From positions 65,793,245 through 65,857,244 of the forward strand of contig JAMXIF010000015.1 of assembly GCA_028583685.1 (NCBI GenBank): 64,000 bases of DNA, in the 5' to 3' direction. Position 1 is the stretch's first letter. Every line of letters starts with the position of its first letter. The DNA comes from Petaurus breviceps papuanus. Taxonomy: Eukaryota > Chordata > Mammalia > Diprotodontia > Petauridae. A model generated the notes under the pieces. It had not been told where the DNA came from. It saw only the letters and a list, made by a program, of their open reading frames with translations, and did no database searches. Below are positions 11,950 to 22,534 of the stretch, in pieces. The position numbers and the translations under genes are program-made.

Positions 11950-12615
11950 ACAGGTCATCTCAATCAACCCTACTCTCTCTCACACCCTATCTATCCACTC
12001 AGTTGCCAAGTCCCATCAGTTCTACCTTTGTAACATATTTCATATTTTCACCTTCCCACACAGCCCCTTATTACCTCAAACCTGGATTATTACCATATCC
12101 TGCTGGTTGGTCTCCCTGATTTAAGTCTCTCCCCACATTGCTCATCCTACACTTAGTTGTTTAATTGATCTTCCCAAGTCAGTGGTCATGTCATCTCCAC
12201 CCCCTTGTGCAGTTCCCTTTTACCTTATTTAGTTTTAAACATAAAATCTTCTCTTTGGTTTTTAAAGTCCTATATAACCTGATCCTTTCCTATCATTATA
12301 AGTCTTCTATACCTTACTCTCATCCATGTATTCCATGATCCAATGATACTGGCTTCCTTACTTCTTCTTGCAGAAGATTCTCCATCTTCCAGTTCCTAGC
12401 ATTTTTCACTGTTTTTTTCCTTGCATGGAATTCATTTCTCCATTCTCTCTGTCTCTTGGATTTAATTCTCAGCTAAAATTACACCTTCTACAAGAAGTCT
12501 TTCCTAATCCCCTTTAATCTAGTGCCTTCCCTCTACTGATTATCTCCAATTTTCCAGTGAGTTCATACAATTAGATTGTGAGCTTCCTGGGAGAAGAGAC
12601 AATTTTTTGACCTCT
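11950..12615 (+). mobile_element. L2 LINE 3' part
   Basis: A long CT-rich run in L2 order: 'cctggattattaccatatcc', 'agtctctccccacattg', 'aaagtcctatataacctgat', 'cttctacaagaagtctttcc', 'gattgtgagcttcctggga'. It lacks the final 'aataaatg' segment. Ancient. Confidence 0.85.
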
Positions 12616-12694
12616 TAAAATTTTTATTTTTGTAAATAATTTTACAACATTTAATATGGTTCGGCTTTGAAAATCAATGTCTATTTTGCTGCAC

Positions 12695-12716
12695 TATATA
12701 TATATATATATATATA
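12695..12716. repeat. (TA)n microsatellite
   Basis: About 11 TA units. Confidence 0.9.
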
Positions 12717-12872
12717 CAGATCTTTCCTAGTGGAGCACAGTATCATTCCTCTTCCCTACTCCGTAAATTTCCCACCAGTATAGTATGTCTTTTTCTTACA
12801 CTGAATATTCACGTTATTATATTTTAGGCCCTCATGTTGGAAAATCCCATTTTCCTGTGTCTATAGTTTAAC

Positions 12873-13445
12873 CCATGTTCTCAAACTTATTTGGCCTACT
12901 TCCCCCTTTAAAAAAAAATATCAGTTCCCCCCTGGAAATCTACTTTCTTTAATCCTTTAATTTTTTTGAAATTTGCATTATTTTAGAAAAAAAAATTTTT
13001 AATGACATTTAAGTTTAATAATCTATTGTAAATTTGTGTTTTTTTCCTGCATTGCAATTTTGATGACACAATATTGCATCATGTAATATTGTACAGTGTT
13101 GTATTGTAAACAGGTCATTACATGCACATATTATTGCTGATATATACTAAGTTCCCTATAATATGCAACACACTCACCTACCAACACTTGCTTATCACCA
13201 ACACCTGCCATCAGATTTGACACCTTATGGGTTATAACTTGCATTTTGTTTGTTTATTTTAAAAAAATAATGTAGTCACTAAGACTTCAACTGTGTTACA
13301 CAACAGATGAAATATGTATGAACAGTTTTTCAAAAAATTTTTTTCTTCTCTTCTTTCCATTTGCACCAGAGGGTACTTTCCCTCCCTGGATTATGCCAGT
13401 GCTTCCCGGGAGGGTGATATCACTCATATTGGGAACCTGTGGAGC
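12873..13445. mobile_element. Possible hAT-like non-autonomous DNA transposon
   Basis: The left end reads 'gttctcaaacttatttggcc' followed by 'tacttcccccttt'. The right end reads 'cccgggagggtgatatcact' then 'cccaatatg...' in reverse. Both ends carry an imperfect 'ggttcncaa' inverted repeat, as I recall from mammalian non-autonomous hAT families. There is no transposase. The family call is from memory and is weak. Confidence 0.35.
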
Positions 13446-13779
13446 GTGATGACTAAGAATCTTCTTAGCAAGCGTTTGTTGTAACCAAGAAACAACATCA
13501 AGAGTTTCACTCCTGTGTTGGGATAAGGACAAAATATCCATGTAGAAATTTTACCCTTCATTTAATAAATACTGTCTTGTAGACCTGTGTCTTTTCAGAG
13601 GTCTGATTTTTTTTTAAATTGATAATTGCTTCCCTTTCCCCTCACATTCTAGCTTTAAACCATTGTGGGCCCATCCCCACTTCTACCCCCCTACTAACCT
13701 CATTTCCTTTTCTGACAGAGTGGCTAAACAATATTAATAATTGCTATCATATACAATATTTTTAAACTTTTTTAAAAAT
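13446..13779. other. No recognised feature
   Basis: Spacer. The 81-codon minus frame at 13296-13541 shows no domain and overlaps the DNA transposon candidate. Confidence 0.5.
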
Positions 13780-13986
13780 ATTACAAATAATATTTCATTG
13801 TATCCTTGCAATGAATCTGAGAGGGAGATATTATTAATTTTCCCTCATTTTACAGATGAGAAAATTGAGGCAAACAGAAATCAAGTGACTTGACCAGAGT
13901 CACACAGCTAGTAAGTATCTAAGACTGGATTTGAACTCATGTCTTCCTAATTCCAAGGCTAACAATTTATCCATTGTGCCACCTAG
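13780..13986 (-). mobile_element. MIR/THER1-type CORE-SINE
   Basis: 'ccctcattttacagatgag', 'agtcacacagctagtaagta', 'ggatttgaactcatgtctt' and 'ccattgtgccacctag' are a clear reverse MIR/CORE body and tRNA-like head. Confidence 0.85.
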
Positions 13987-14089
13987 AACAGGGAATGCTA
14001 TAGAAATAGTTTAATGAAACTTAAGGAAAATATTTGAAAAAGTTTTTCCTATTATTCTCACAGAAAAGATGGAGGAATGTGGGCTAAAA

Positions 14090-15165
14090 TTAGATACAAT
14101 CTGAATTGGTTTAATTGTGGGATCAAAAGGTAAGTCATTAATGCCTCAATGCCAAGTTGCCACGAAGTCTCCAGCATACTATCCTAGAATTATGCATGTC
14201 TCTGTGCTATTTAAAATTCTTGCCAATGTTTTGATAAGGTTTGCTTATCAAATTTGCATGGGACACAAAACTTCAAGGGATATCTAACCTGACAGATAGC
14301 AATCAAGATTGATCAAGATTTTGACAGGTTAAGCTAGAGAACAGGACCGAATCTATTGAGCTAAAATTCAGTATGAGTAGATATAAAGTCTTATATTTGA
14401 ATTATAAAAAATAATTCCCCTTGCATAATTCACAGAGTAAAATTTAATGGATATTTGCCTGAACAAAAAGATCTGGAAGTTTTAGACTGCAAGCTCTATG
14501 TAAGTCATCTCTGATACGGCAGCAAAAAAGGCTAATGCAATATTGGGTTATGACAAGAAGAAGTCTAGCCCCAAGGGGGAAAAAGGGTGGTACCGGTAGT
14601 CCTATGTTTTGCTCTGACCAGATCACATCTGGAGTGCTCAATTCTGGGCAATACAGTTTAAGAATTATGTTGATAAACTGGTGAGAATCCCTAGGAGTGC
14701 ATTCACATTGGTTGAATTCATATTATATGGGGATTAGCTGAAGGAATTATGGATGTCCATCCTAAAGAAGAGAAGGTTCTGGATACAAGAACTTCAAGCA
14801 CTTGGTGAACAGTCATGTGAAAGCAGGATTGCACTTCCTGTTTTTGGTCCTAAAGGCAAAACCAGGAGTAACTGGTAGAAGCTGTAAGGAAGAAAAATTT
14901 AAGGTTGATATCAAGAAACAGAAGAAAGCAACACAAGCTTCTTAGACTGCTCTAAAAGGTAGTTTACTTTCCTGAAGGTCTTCAAGCAGTAACTGGTTGG
15001 CCACTTCTCTGATATAGTAGATTTTCTTCCTAGCACAGATTGGACAAGCATCAACCAATCCAAAAGTGTTTATTAGGCCGCTGTTATTTGCCAGGTACTG
15101 CAGAAAGACTGGACTAGATGGCTTCTGAGATCCTTTCTAACTCTGAAATTGTGTGAGAAAAGAAA
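14090..15165 (+). mobile_element. CR1/L3 LINE: ORF2 end and 3' UTR
   Basis: The phrase order follows the end of the CR1/L3 ORF2 and its 3' UTR. It includes 'gcaaaaaaggctaatgcaat', 'gaccagatcacatctggagt', 'ctgggcaatacagtttaag', 'gataaactggtgagaatcc', 'aggtcttcaagcagtaactg' and 'ggactagatggcttctgaga'. A short L2-like piece (near 15040-15105) seems to sit inside it. Ancient, with many stops. Confidence 0.75.
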
Positions 15166-15243
15166 AAAAGTTCATAATAGCACTCATGGGTCTTTTTAAG
15201 GAGCCTAATTGAACAAATCATACTTTTAAATACCTAAGACATT

Positions 15244-15408
15244 GGGGTGGGTAGGTAGTGCACTGGCCCTGGACTCTGGAAGACCTGAGTTCAAATCCAG
15301 TCTCAGACATTTCACACACTTATTAGTCATGTGACTTTGGGCAAGTCACTTAACCCCAACTGCTCTTCCTCCCCCTCCAAAAAACAAGAACAAAATAAAA
15401 CAAAAAAT
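15244..15408 (+). mobile_element. Marsupial tRNA-derived SINE (WALLSI/SINE1 type)
   Basis: 'gcactggccctggactctgg', 'gacctgagttcaaatccag' and 'gcaagtcacttaaccccaac' end in an A-rich tail. Similar 15-bp text occurs at about 15215 and 15411 and may be the target duplication, with some extra bases at the 5' side. Confidence 0.9.
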
Positions 15409-15424
15409 CTAAATCATACTTTTT

Positions 15425-15500
15425 AACATTTATAAATTGCTTTTCAAGTTTGTTTTACGTTCACAATGACCCTATGGGATAAGAGGCTACTACAAGTATC
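15425..15500 (-). mobile_element. MIR-type fragment
   Basis: 'aaattgcttttcaagtttg' then 'tcacaatgaccctatggga' is the reverse of a MIR/THER1 tail. Confidence 0.5.
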
Positions 15501-15628
15501 CTTTATATTTGGAATTACTTGTGACCATTAGATAAACATGCTTAGAAATCACTCTAGTGCTAAGAATTCTAACCCATCAGACTTTGTTGTCCCATGAAAT
15601 TCTTGTGATTTTTGGCTTTGTAAATTTA

Positions 15629-15799
15629 TTATTTTTTTTTTTTTGCTTTTTGGAAGGGGAAAGGCAGGGCCATTGGGGTTAAGTGACTTCCCAAGGTCAC
15701 ACGGCTAGTAAGTGTGTCAAGTGTCTGAAGTCAGATTTGAACTCAGGTCCTCCTGACTCCAGGGCCAGTGCTCTATTCATTGTACCACCTAGCTGTCCC
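15629..15799 (-). mobile_element. Marsupial tRNA-derived SINE with target duplication
   Basis: A T-rich start, 'ggggttaagtgacttccca', 'tttgaactcaggtcctcctg' and 'ccacctagctgtccc' give a complete reverse copy. TAAATTTA at 15621-15628 recurs at 15800-15807. Confidence 0.9.
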
Positions 15800-16239
15800 T
15801 AAATTTACTCTTCTTACCTTAACATAATCTTGTGCTACTTGTTGATCCCTGGAATCTCTTCTCTCTTATCGCAACAATGAGGAAAGGAAAAGAGGTTATC
15901 TTGCATTATTAATAGAGGCCAGCCTCTGTTAACACAACTGTGAGGCAGGAAAGACTTTTCTTTGACCATCTCCTGGACCCATTTCAGTGTCTGTCCCATT
16001 GATAAAGGACTTCCTGCTTTGCTTGCTTACTAGGCTAATTGAGAGCTATCATCAGAATGATTATCTTTACATCTAGAGCTCTGAAGTAGACCAGAAGCAA
16101 CTCAGAGACTCAGCCATGAGCCAAAGCCATGTCAAAGTCAAACTAGAGAGTTTAGAAACAGACTTGGTGCCAAGAACTCTAAGCTACGACAGGTATAGGA
16201 CAATCAGAGATAAAGATTCATCTCATTCCTCCCAGGTTG
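15800..16239. other. No gene recognised
   Basis: Unique-looking DNA. It may include the degraded 5' leader of the L1 that follows. Confidence 0.45.
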
Positions 16240-16586
16240 GCAGAATAAATGGGCCATCCAGAGGGGCTATGATCACTGACTGAGTTCCCAGAGCTCCCTG
16301 CTAGGCCAGAAATTCTGGACTGCTTAGAGCAAATAGCTGGAAGAATGATCAAACAAAAAGAGAAAAAGAGCAAATATGAGGCCAAGGAATCTCAAGATAC
16401 AGACTTCAAAGAGAATAACTCCAAAACAGCTATAAACAAAGCCTCAAAGAAAATACATGTTGACTACATAATCAATTAAAATTGGTATAAAAAATGTTAC
16501 AAGATTTGAATATTACTTTAAAATGGTGTTATATATAAAAGGAAAATGAAACAGGAAAAGAAACAGGAAAGAAATGAGAGCTATGG
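16240..16586 (+). mobile_element. L1/HAL1 leader and ORF1 start, left of an L1 insertion
   Basis: Degraded L1 5' leader and start of ORF1, A-rich on the plus strand. It continues at 17046 after a younger L1 tail. No intact frame. Confidence 0.6.
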
Positions 16587-17029
16587 CTTATACAAACAGA
16601 TGCTAAGTGAGTAGAGCAGAACTAGGAGAAATTTGTACACAGTTACAGACATATATTCTTCTCAGCAATGCAAGGTTATAAGACAACTTCAAGACTCATG
16701 ATGGAAAGAGATGTCTACATTCAGAGAAGGAACTAGAAAGAACAGAGTTTTAATTGAGATTGAAGCAAACTACCTGCTCTCATTCTTTTTCTTGTTTGAT
16801 TTTTTTTCCTCTTCCCCATTGTCCGTTCCATCCATTATAATCCTTTAAAACTTAACTAATGTGTAATGTGAAAGTATTTGCAGATCTTATACTTGATTGC
16901 ATGCTGGCATGGGTGGAGGGGAGGGGAGAGAAGCAAGGGGAGAAAATTTGAAACACAAGGGATTGTGGAACTGAATCTTGTGAATTAAAGTGTAAAAACA
17001 GATTAATAAAGACAAAAAAGTTAAAAAAA
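16587..17029 (+). mobile_element. 5'-truncated L1 3' end inserted in older L1
   Basis: An L1 3' UTR ('cagcaatgcaaggttataag', 'gattgcatgctggcatgggt', 'aattaataaagacaaaa'-type tail) bounded by GAAATGAGAGCTATGG at 16571-16586 and 17030-17045, a perfect 16-bp target duplication. The host L1 reads on across it. This is a textbook target-primed, 5'-truncated insertion. Confidence 0.92.
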
Positions 17030-17045
17030 GAAATGAGAGCTATGG

Positions 17046-17995
17046 AAGAGAGACTTGGAAAAGAATTAATATCTTAGCATCAGAGGTAAAAAAACAAAAC
17101 AAACAAAAAACCCTTATGTAAGATTCAGAGTACCTGAAAATTAGAAAGAACTAAAAAAAGTTAATGATTCCATAAAACAACAAGAAATGTTACAAAAGAA
17201 ATAAAAAGATTGAAAAATGGAATATATTGGTTATTTCACATAGAAAACAACTAACATGTTTGACCAACAGACTAAAAGATAATTTAGGAATCATTAGACT
17301 ACCTGAGGTTCCAAAAAATAAATAAATAAAAGAGTGTAGATATTTTGTTTCAAAAATCACGAAAGAAAACTCTCTAGATCTCTTAGAACCAGAAGGTAAA
17401 GTGGAAAAAAAGAATATACTGGTCACCTCTTGAAAGAAATCTCCAAATGAAAGCTCTCAGGAACTAAAATCCAGAGCTTCCAAGTCAAAGAAAAAATACT
17501 ATGTGAAGCCAGAAATAAAGGCTTTGAGAATTGAGGAAACCAGAATAAAGACCATAGGAAGTTTATCAGTTACTACTCTCAAGGAGCTTGAAATATGATG
17601 CTCCAAAAGGCTTATACATGTGGTTATTACCAAGAATAACCTATCCAGCAAATCTGAGTAAAAAACCCCAGCAAAACCTACATGAGGAAAAAGGGTGAAC
17701 TTTAGTGAAATAGAGGACTTCTAAGTATTCTTAATTCATTCCTAATGAAAAGACCAAAAGAGAGGAGAAACTTTGAAATATACACACAGGAGTAAGGAGA
17801 AAAATTAAAATGTATACAAAAAACTTCACATGGGTGAAGTGTTTGAATTCTAAAGTGAGTGTGTATGTGTGCATGTTTGTGTGTGTATGTTTGTGATATA
17901 GGTACCCCCTAAGAACCATGATGTTAACAAGAGTCCTTGTTTTAGTGTTCACATGGGTAGGAAGTAACAGGACTGAGATTTTAACACAAATCTTC
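17046..17995 (+). mobile_element. L1/HAL1 ORF1 C-terminal part
   Basis: Contains 'ggaatcattagactacctga', 'tagaaccagaaggtaaagtg', 'gaaagaaatctccaaatgaa', 'gcttgaaatatgatgctcc' and 'aaatagaggacttctaagta', all in the order of the L1 ORF1 C-terminal domain (compare 29510-30010). Frames are broken. The region after 17760 is L1-like but uncertain. Confidence 0.75.
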
Positions 17996-18007
17996 TGAGT
18001 CATCACT

Positions 18008-18560
18008 AAATCAGCATTTATTAAGCCCCTTTTATTTGCCAGGGATTCAAAGGAAAAGATAAAACAGTACCTGCCTTCAAAAATTTACCTTCTACTGGGG
18101 AAAACCACATTCTTATTAAAAAATCTAAGAAAAAAGTACATTTTGTGGGGTAGGAGAAGGAGAAGAAAGAACACTAGTGGCTGGGAGGGATCTGAAAAAC
18201 CTTAATGTGGAGTGCGGTGCTTTAACTGAGTTTGAAAGGAAATGAAATACTCTACAACATGGAGATGAGATGGGGATGCATTCCAGGTTCTGGGAACAGC
18301 CATTGCAAAAACAAATGAGATGGGAGATGAAGTATTACTTATGAGGGCAATGACGACTATGTTATAGAGTGTGGGGAAAGATAAATCTACAATCAAGTTT
18401 GAAAATAGCTGGAGACCTGGTTGTGAAAGTATTCAGAGTATTGGAGCTTAGAGGAGATAGGTTGGTGCTAAAATTTATTCAATAGGGGTATTACAAGTTA
18501 GCTATTCACTTTGGGGAAATCACTTCAGCAGATGAACGACGATAGATTCAAGAGAGGAGA
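18008..18560 (-). mobile_element. L2 LINE fragment
   Basis: 'agcatttattaagccccttt', 'tttgccagggattcaaagg', 'gggatgcattccaggttct' and 'cactttggggaaatcacttc' give reversed L2. Confidence 0.75.
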
Positions 18561-18589
18561 GACTTGAGGAAGGTAAACTAATTAGTTAT

Positions 18590-18850
18590 TCCTTCAAGAC
18601 TCAGTTCAAATCTTACATTCTACAGGAAACATTACCCAATTGTATTTCAACCATGACTATCTTCCTCTCTCAGGTTACCTGCCATCTGATCCATAAATAT
18701 GTTGTATGTGCAGAATTATTTACATGTTGTACCCTCTATTAGGATAAAAACTCCTTGAGGTCAGGGATTTTTTTGCCTCCTTTTTGTATTCCCAGAACTT
18801 ATTTCAATTCTGAGCAATAGTAAATGCTCGTTGATTGACTGAATAAATTG
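18590..18850 (+). mobile_element. L2 LINE 3' end
   Basis: 'caagactcagttcaaatctt', 'aaactccttgaggtcaggga', 'gcctcctttttgtattccca' and 'aaatgctcgttgattgact' form a clear forward L2 3' end. It sits tail to tail with the reverse copy before it. Confidence 0.85.
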
Positions 18851-18959
18851 ATATCGCAATATTCTAGATGAGGGATAATAAGGTCCAAAGTACCATGGTG
18901 GCTGTGTGAATAGGGAATAACACACATATACACACATAATTTTTAATTTTTCCCATAGG

Positions 18960-19380
18960 GATTTGGTTTTGAAAGACAGTTATAGGATGGTAGTTTGAGA
19001 AGATAGTAGAATCTAGTGAACAACTTTTAAAATGGAGGAGACATGGATGTGTATGGAGGCAGTAGGAAAGGAATCAGAAAATTAAAGAAGGAATGATTCT
19101 GAGGGCCAGCTGGTAGAAAGAATTGAAAAGAAATGAGATCAAAAGTGTGTGGGGAGGCTAAAGTATTGGAGAGAAGAGAAGGGCTATCTCTTCATCAGAG
19201 ACTGAGAGAGAGATATCTTCATTGGAGAGAATGAGAGAGGATGTCAGAGGGCTTTAAGAAGTAGAGAAAGAAAGTAGAGGAATCTCACAGCAAATTGTCT
19301 CTTTTAGAAGTGGGTGATGTGAGAAGCTTGAGGAGAGAGGAGGCTATGTTGCCTCATCTCATGTTAAACTTTTGGGTGGT
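18960..19380 (-). mobile_element. L2 LINE fragment (inner part)
   Basis: 'gatggtagtttgagaagata', 'tggatgtgtatggaggcagt' and 'gctatctcttcatcagagac' follow inner L2 text in reverse orientation. The phrases are recalled from marsupial L2 copies, hence moderate confidence. Confidence 0.55.
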
Positions 19381-19914
19381 TTGTTCTTTAGGACTAGTAT
19401 TGTTCAGTGCAACATGAGAAGGGGTTATTCTGTCTTCTCTTTTAGTAACTGATCTTTCAGGCTCCCATACTAAAGACATGTTATACCTTTCTAATTACTG
19501 AATATCAATTGTTCCTGGAAAGTTTCCTCATAGATTCATGATTTTTCTCTCAGTTGGTTTGCTTAATTGTTTGTTTGCCAGTGTTTCTCAAAGTAATATT
19601 GTTTTCCACATCAATAGTCTCCAGCTGCCTTGGTTTTTTTCAGTGTTCTCAGGATTATGTCCCAATGCATCTTTCCTGACATCTTAATGTCACCTATATT
19701 GAACTTTACTACATTGTGCCTTGTGCAATATACTTTTTCTTCTGTAACATTTTGTCTGTTTTCTATCTTGCATCACTTGGTCAACTCAGTGATGAAAAAT
19801 ATACTTAGAAATGGTTGTTTTCTGTTAAATTTTACAAGGGACAATGCTAGAAATGGAACCAAGGATAATCATATTCATGAAATTGTTATAAAAAATTATT
19901 TGGTGATGGTGTAT
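19381..19914. other. No recognised feature
   Basis: AT-rich unique DNA. A 101-codon plus frame (19630-19935) runs into the LTR start and shows no known domain. Confidence 0.55.
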
Positions 19915-20511
19915 TGTAATAGTAATGGAATATAAAAATCCCCCTGTATTGGCTTGGTTTTCAAATTGATTGTGTTAAAACCCAGAGCTTGTTAATCCCA
20001 CCTGTGGGATGGACTAGTTGATGTAAAAAGAGAGTCCTGAACTGGGAGGAGCTGGTGACATAGATTTGGAGAGACAAGAGAGAGGCAGAAGAACTTTTTG
20101 GAAGCAGCACCCTCGTGGAGGCAGAGAGAGACTGAGAGGATTGCTGAGGGCTACTTTGAATTGCCCTGGAGTTTTGAGACCTGCCCCTGGAGCTGCCAAG
20201 GACTGAGGAGACATGGCTGTTTTGCTGGTACTTTGTCTGTCTGTTTTGATGTTGTTTTGCCAGATTTGTGCACTGGTGAAAGACAGTCCTGTTATTGAAG
20301 AAGTCCTGGAACCTGGCTGTTGGCTAAGAGCTCCTGAGACTGTCCTGCAGACAGAGAGTGAATACTGTCCACTGGTGAAGGACAGTGCTGTTGTTGCAGG
20401 GGTCTGGGAACCTTTCTGTTGGTTCAGAGCTACTGAGACTGTCCTGCAGACAGAGAGTGAATACTGTCCACTGGTGAAGGACAGTGCTGTTGTTGCAGGG
20501 GTCTGGGAACC
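19915..20511 (+). mobile_element. LTR family A, copy 2, left part
   Basis: Starts TGTAATAGTAATGG and follows family A up to 20511, where a younger ERV sits. It resumes at 22087. It contains two copies of the 99-bp in-frame repeat (starting near 20336 and 20435) and part of the LTR open frame beginning at 20213. The target duplication cannot be checked because the right end is lost. Confidence 0.85.
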
Positions 20512-20656
20512 TGTTGGGAGCGAAGGCCTTAGGGCCAAGTACCCTTCCCCCCGTAAGAAAGCCACACCCCCGAATACCCTGTCCTGAGAATTAGCCGACT
20601 GCGGAAAAATACCTGATGTTCTAACCGCAGAAGTTTCGTTGCTACAACTGCTGAAC

Positions 20657-20666
20657 NNNNNNNNNN
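20657..20666. other. Assembly gap (10 N)
   Basis: Ten N follow the shared LTR start. The true gap length is unknown. Confidence 0.99.
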
Positions 20667-21691
20667 GAATACAGGAGATGTTCCTTAACCAATGTGAGAT
20701 TATAATCATATCTTAAAATGAATGTTGGAGCTTGTTATTTAAGATTTGATGGGACTGTTAACTGACTATTCCCCTGAGTCTAACTCCAGGTATGGATATT
20801 AAGAAAGGCTATCCAAACTATCTGAGCCACGGATCCATGATGCCAGACCCTATAAGGTACAGGTATGGAAGGCCTGTGAAGTATGGGTATGGAAGGTCGG
20901 GAGAACGACTGTTCTGCATGAGCTGAGGTAGGATTCTCCTGACTTGACCCTCCCAGTGACACCTGGCAGACTCTGAGCTTGGCTCAATGCAGATTGCAGC
21001 TTGGTATACTTTTTGCCTGGAATTGACATTCTGAAGTTGGAGAAAATGGTTCTCTCATTAGAGTTTTGTCCCTATTCTTGGTGGCAAGTTTCAATAATCA
21101 AAAGTTTTGAAATTACAAAAGTTTTGAAAAAGTAAATACTTGATTCTGGAACATCTTAAGTTACTATAAGATAAAGCTATTAGGCTTAGGATTTAGCAAA
21201 GATATTCCTGTATAAGTCAGGGTCCTTTAATTCTTTGTAATAATGTGAGGACAAATAGGTCAAGGATTTGTGGGAACATTATTATGCTATTTAGTTAGTA
21301 TCATACTTGCCTCAGCTTTCTCATAATTAGCTAATATTAAAAGGAGAATAGTTTCTGGACTACTTAGTAAATATTTTAATTGTTGTAACTGTTAGTATAA
21401 TGTGAATCCCTTAATGAAATCCCATCCTCCTGGTGGAGGAATTAATAACGAATTAATGCAGAAATATAAGAAACTAGTTTTAATGTATGATCATGACAAT
21501 TGACCAAGACTCTAATTTTAATTTTGTAAGAATGATAAGCATTCAGGATTGGTAATTTAAATTGGTTCTAAGGTTCCTTTTGTAGGAAAGTGAATGAAAG
21601 AAGGCAGAAGAGAACGAGGCTGGAATGTTCTTTTAAGACGCCAGAGGCGGGGTCCGCCCGCATAGCCTAAGACAGGCCTTTCACCGGTCAT

Positions 21692-21710
21692 TAGAGAAAA
21701 AAGGGGGACA
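21692..21710 (+). promoter_or_regulatory. Polypurine tract of the ERV
   Basis: AGAGAAAAAAGGGGGA-type purine run immediately before the 3' LTR, the expected plus-strand primer site. Confidence 0.8.
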
Positions 21711-22080
21711 TGTTGGGAGCGAAAGCCTTAGGGCCAAGTACCCTTCCCCCCGTAAGAAAGCCACACCCCCGAATACCCTGTCCTGAGAATCAGCCGACCA
21801 CGAAAAGTACCTGATGTTCTAACCGCAGAAGTTTCGTTGCTACAACTGCTGAACAAGTTGCTACAACTATAGAAGTTTCAGTTGTTACCCATGGAAACCC
21901 CCCTCACTCCCCCCTTTCTTTATTTCCTCATCCCCCAAGAGTATATATGCTTTGCTTTAGCATAATAAAATCAGACCTTGACAAAAACTCGCTTGGTCTC
22001 ACTCTTTCTTTCCCACCCATTCCTTTGCAGGCTGGGTCCTCCTCGACCCCACGAATAACTTGGTCCCGCTGGACGGGACA
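21711..22080 (+). repeat. 3' LTR of the class II-like ERV (370 bp)
   Basis: Runs from TGTTGGGAGCG to GGACGGGACA. A TATA-like TATATATG lies at 21942-21949 and AATAAA at 21964-21969. The end gives the TG...CA form. Confidence 0.85.
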
Positions 22081-22086
22081 GGAACC

Positions 22087-22530
22087 TTTCTGTTGGTTCA
22101 GAAGCCCTGAAGAAGGATTTTCTTGTTGTATGTTTACAGAAATCCTGGGAGAGGGTTTTGCTAATGTTTTCAGGGGTTCTAGGACTGTTCTGCAGACAGA
22201 GGATGAATCAATGAAGAGACTGGCAATGTATCTTGTGGCCTTGCTAAGTCTTGTCTCCCCAGGAATTAAGATTGCTGAGAACTTGCCTCCTGTCTAGATG
22301 AAGAAAAGACCTCCATTTGGGTATTAAGTGCTCTGCTTAAACTTGATGTAACTCTGGGGTAGATTCAATTGTGATCCGGGGTGGGGAACTTTTGACCTTT
22401 TTGTGTTCTATGGTTGAACAAATGAATGTACTTTACTTATGTTTGGAAACTAATCTCCATTTGAGAAGAGGGGCTTTGTGGTGGACTAAATGAAGGTACA
22501 GCCTAGGGGTGGAGTAGTATTTAGAACAGG
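22087..22530 (+). mobile_element. LTR family A, copy 2, right part
   Basis: Family A text continues ('ttctgttggttcagaagccc' onward) and stops at 22530, about 170 bp short of the normal LTR end, where an L1 leader begins. The final part with the poly(A) signal is missing. Confidence 0.85.
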
Positions 22531-22534
22531 ATAT

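Larger units (their letters stand above)
20512..22080 (+). mobile_element. ERV, class II-like, inserted in LTR A
   Basis: Two LTRs start TGTTGGGAGCGAA. The element is bounded by GGAACC at 20506-20511 and 22081-22086, a perfect 6-bp target duplication, as is usual for class II (ERVK-like) elements. The first LTR is cut by a 10-N gap. The inner region (20667-21710) is about 1 kb with no gag, pol or env recognised, so the element is deleted or non-autonomous, unless the gap hides sequence. The comparable 145 bp of the two LTRs differ by about 4 percent, so it is the younger element of the pair. Confidence 0.85.

Noticed and set aside
19630-19935. 101-codon open frame next to LTR A copy 2
   Set aside because: Runs across the LTR boundary and has no recognisable domain.
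20014-20709. 231-codon minus-strand frame
   Set aside because: Antisense to LTR A and runs through the N gap.
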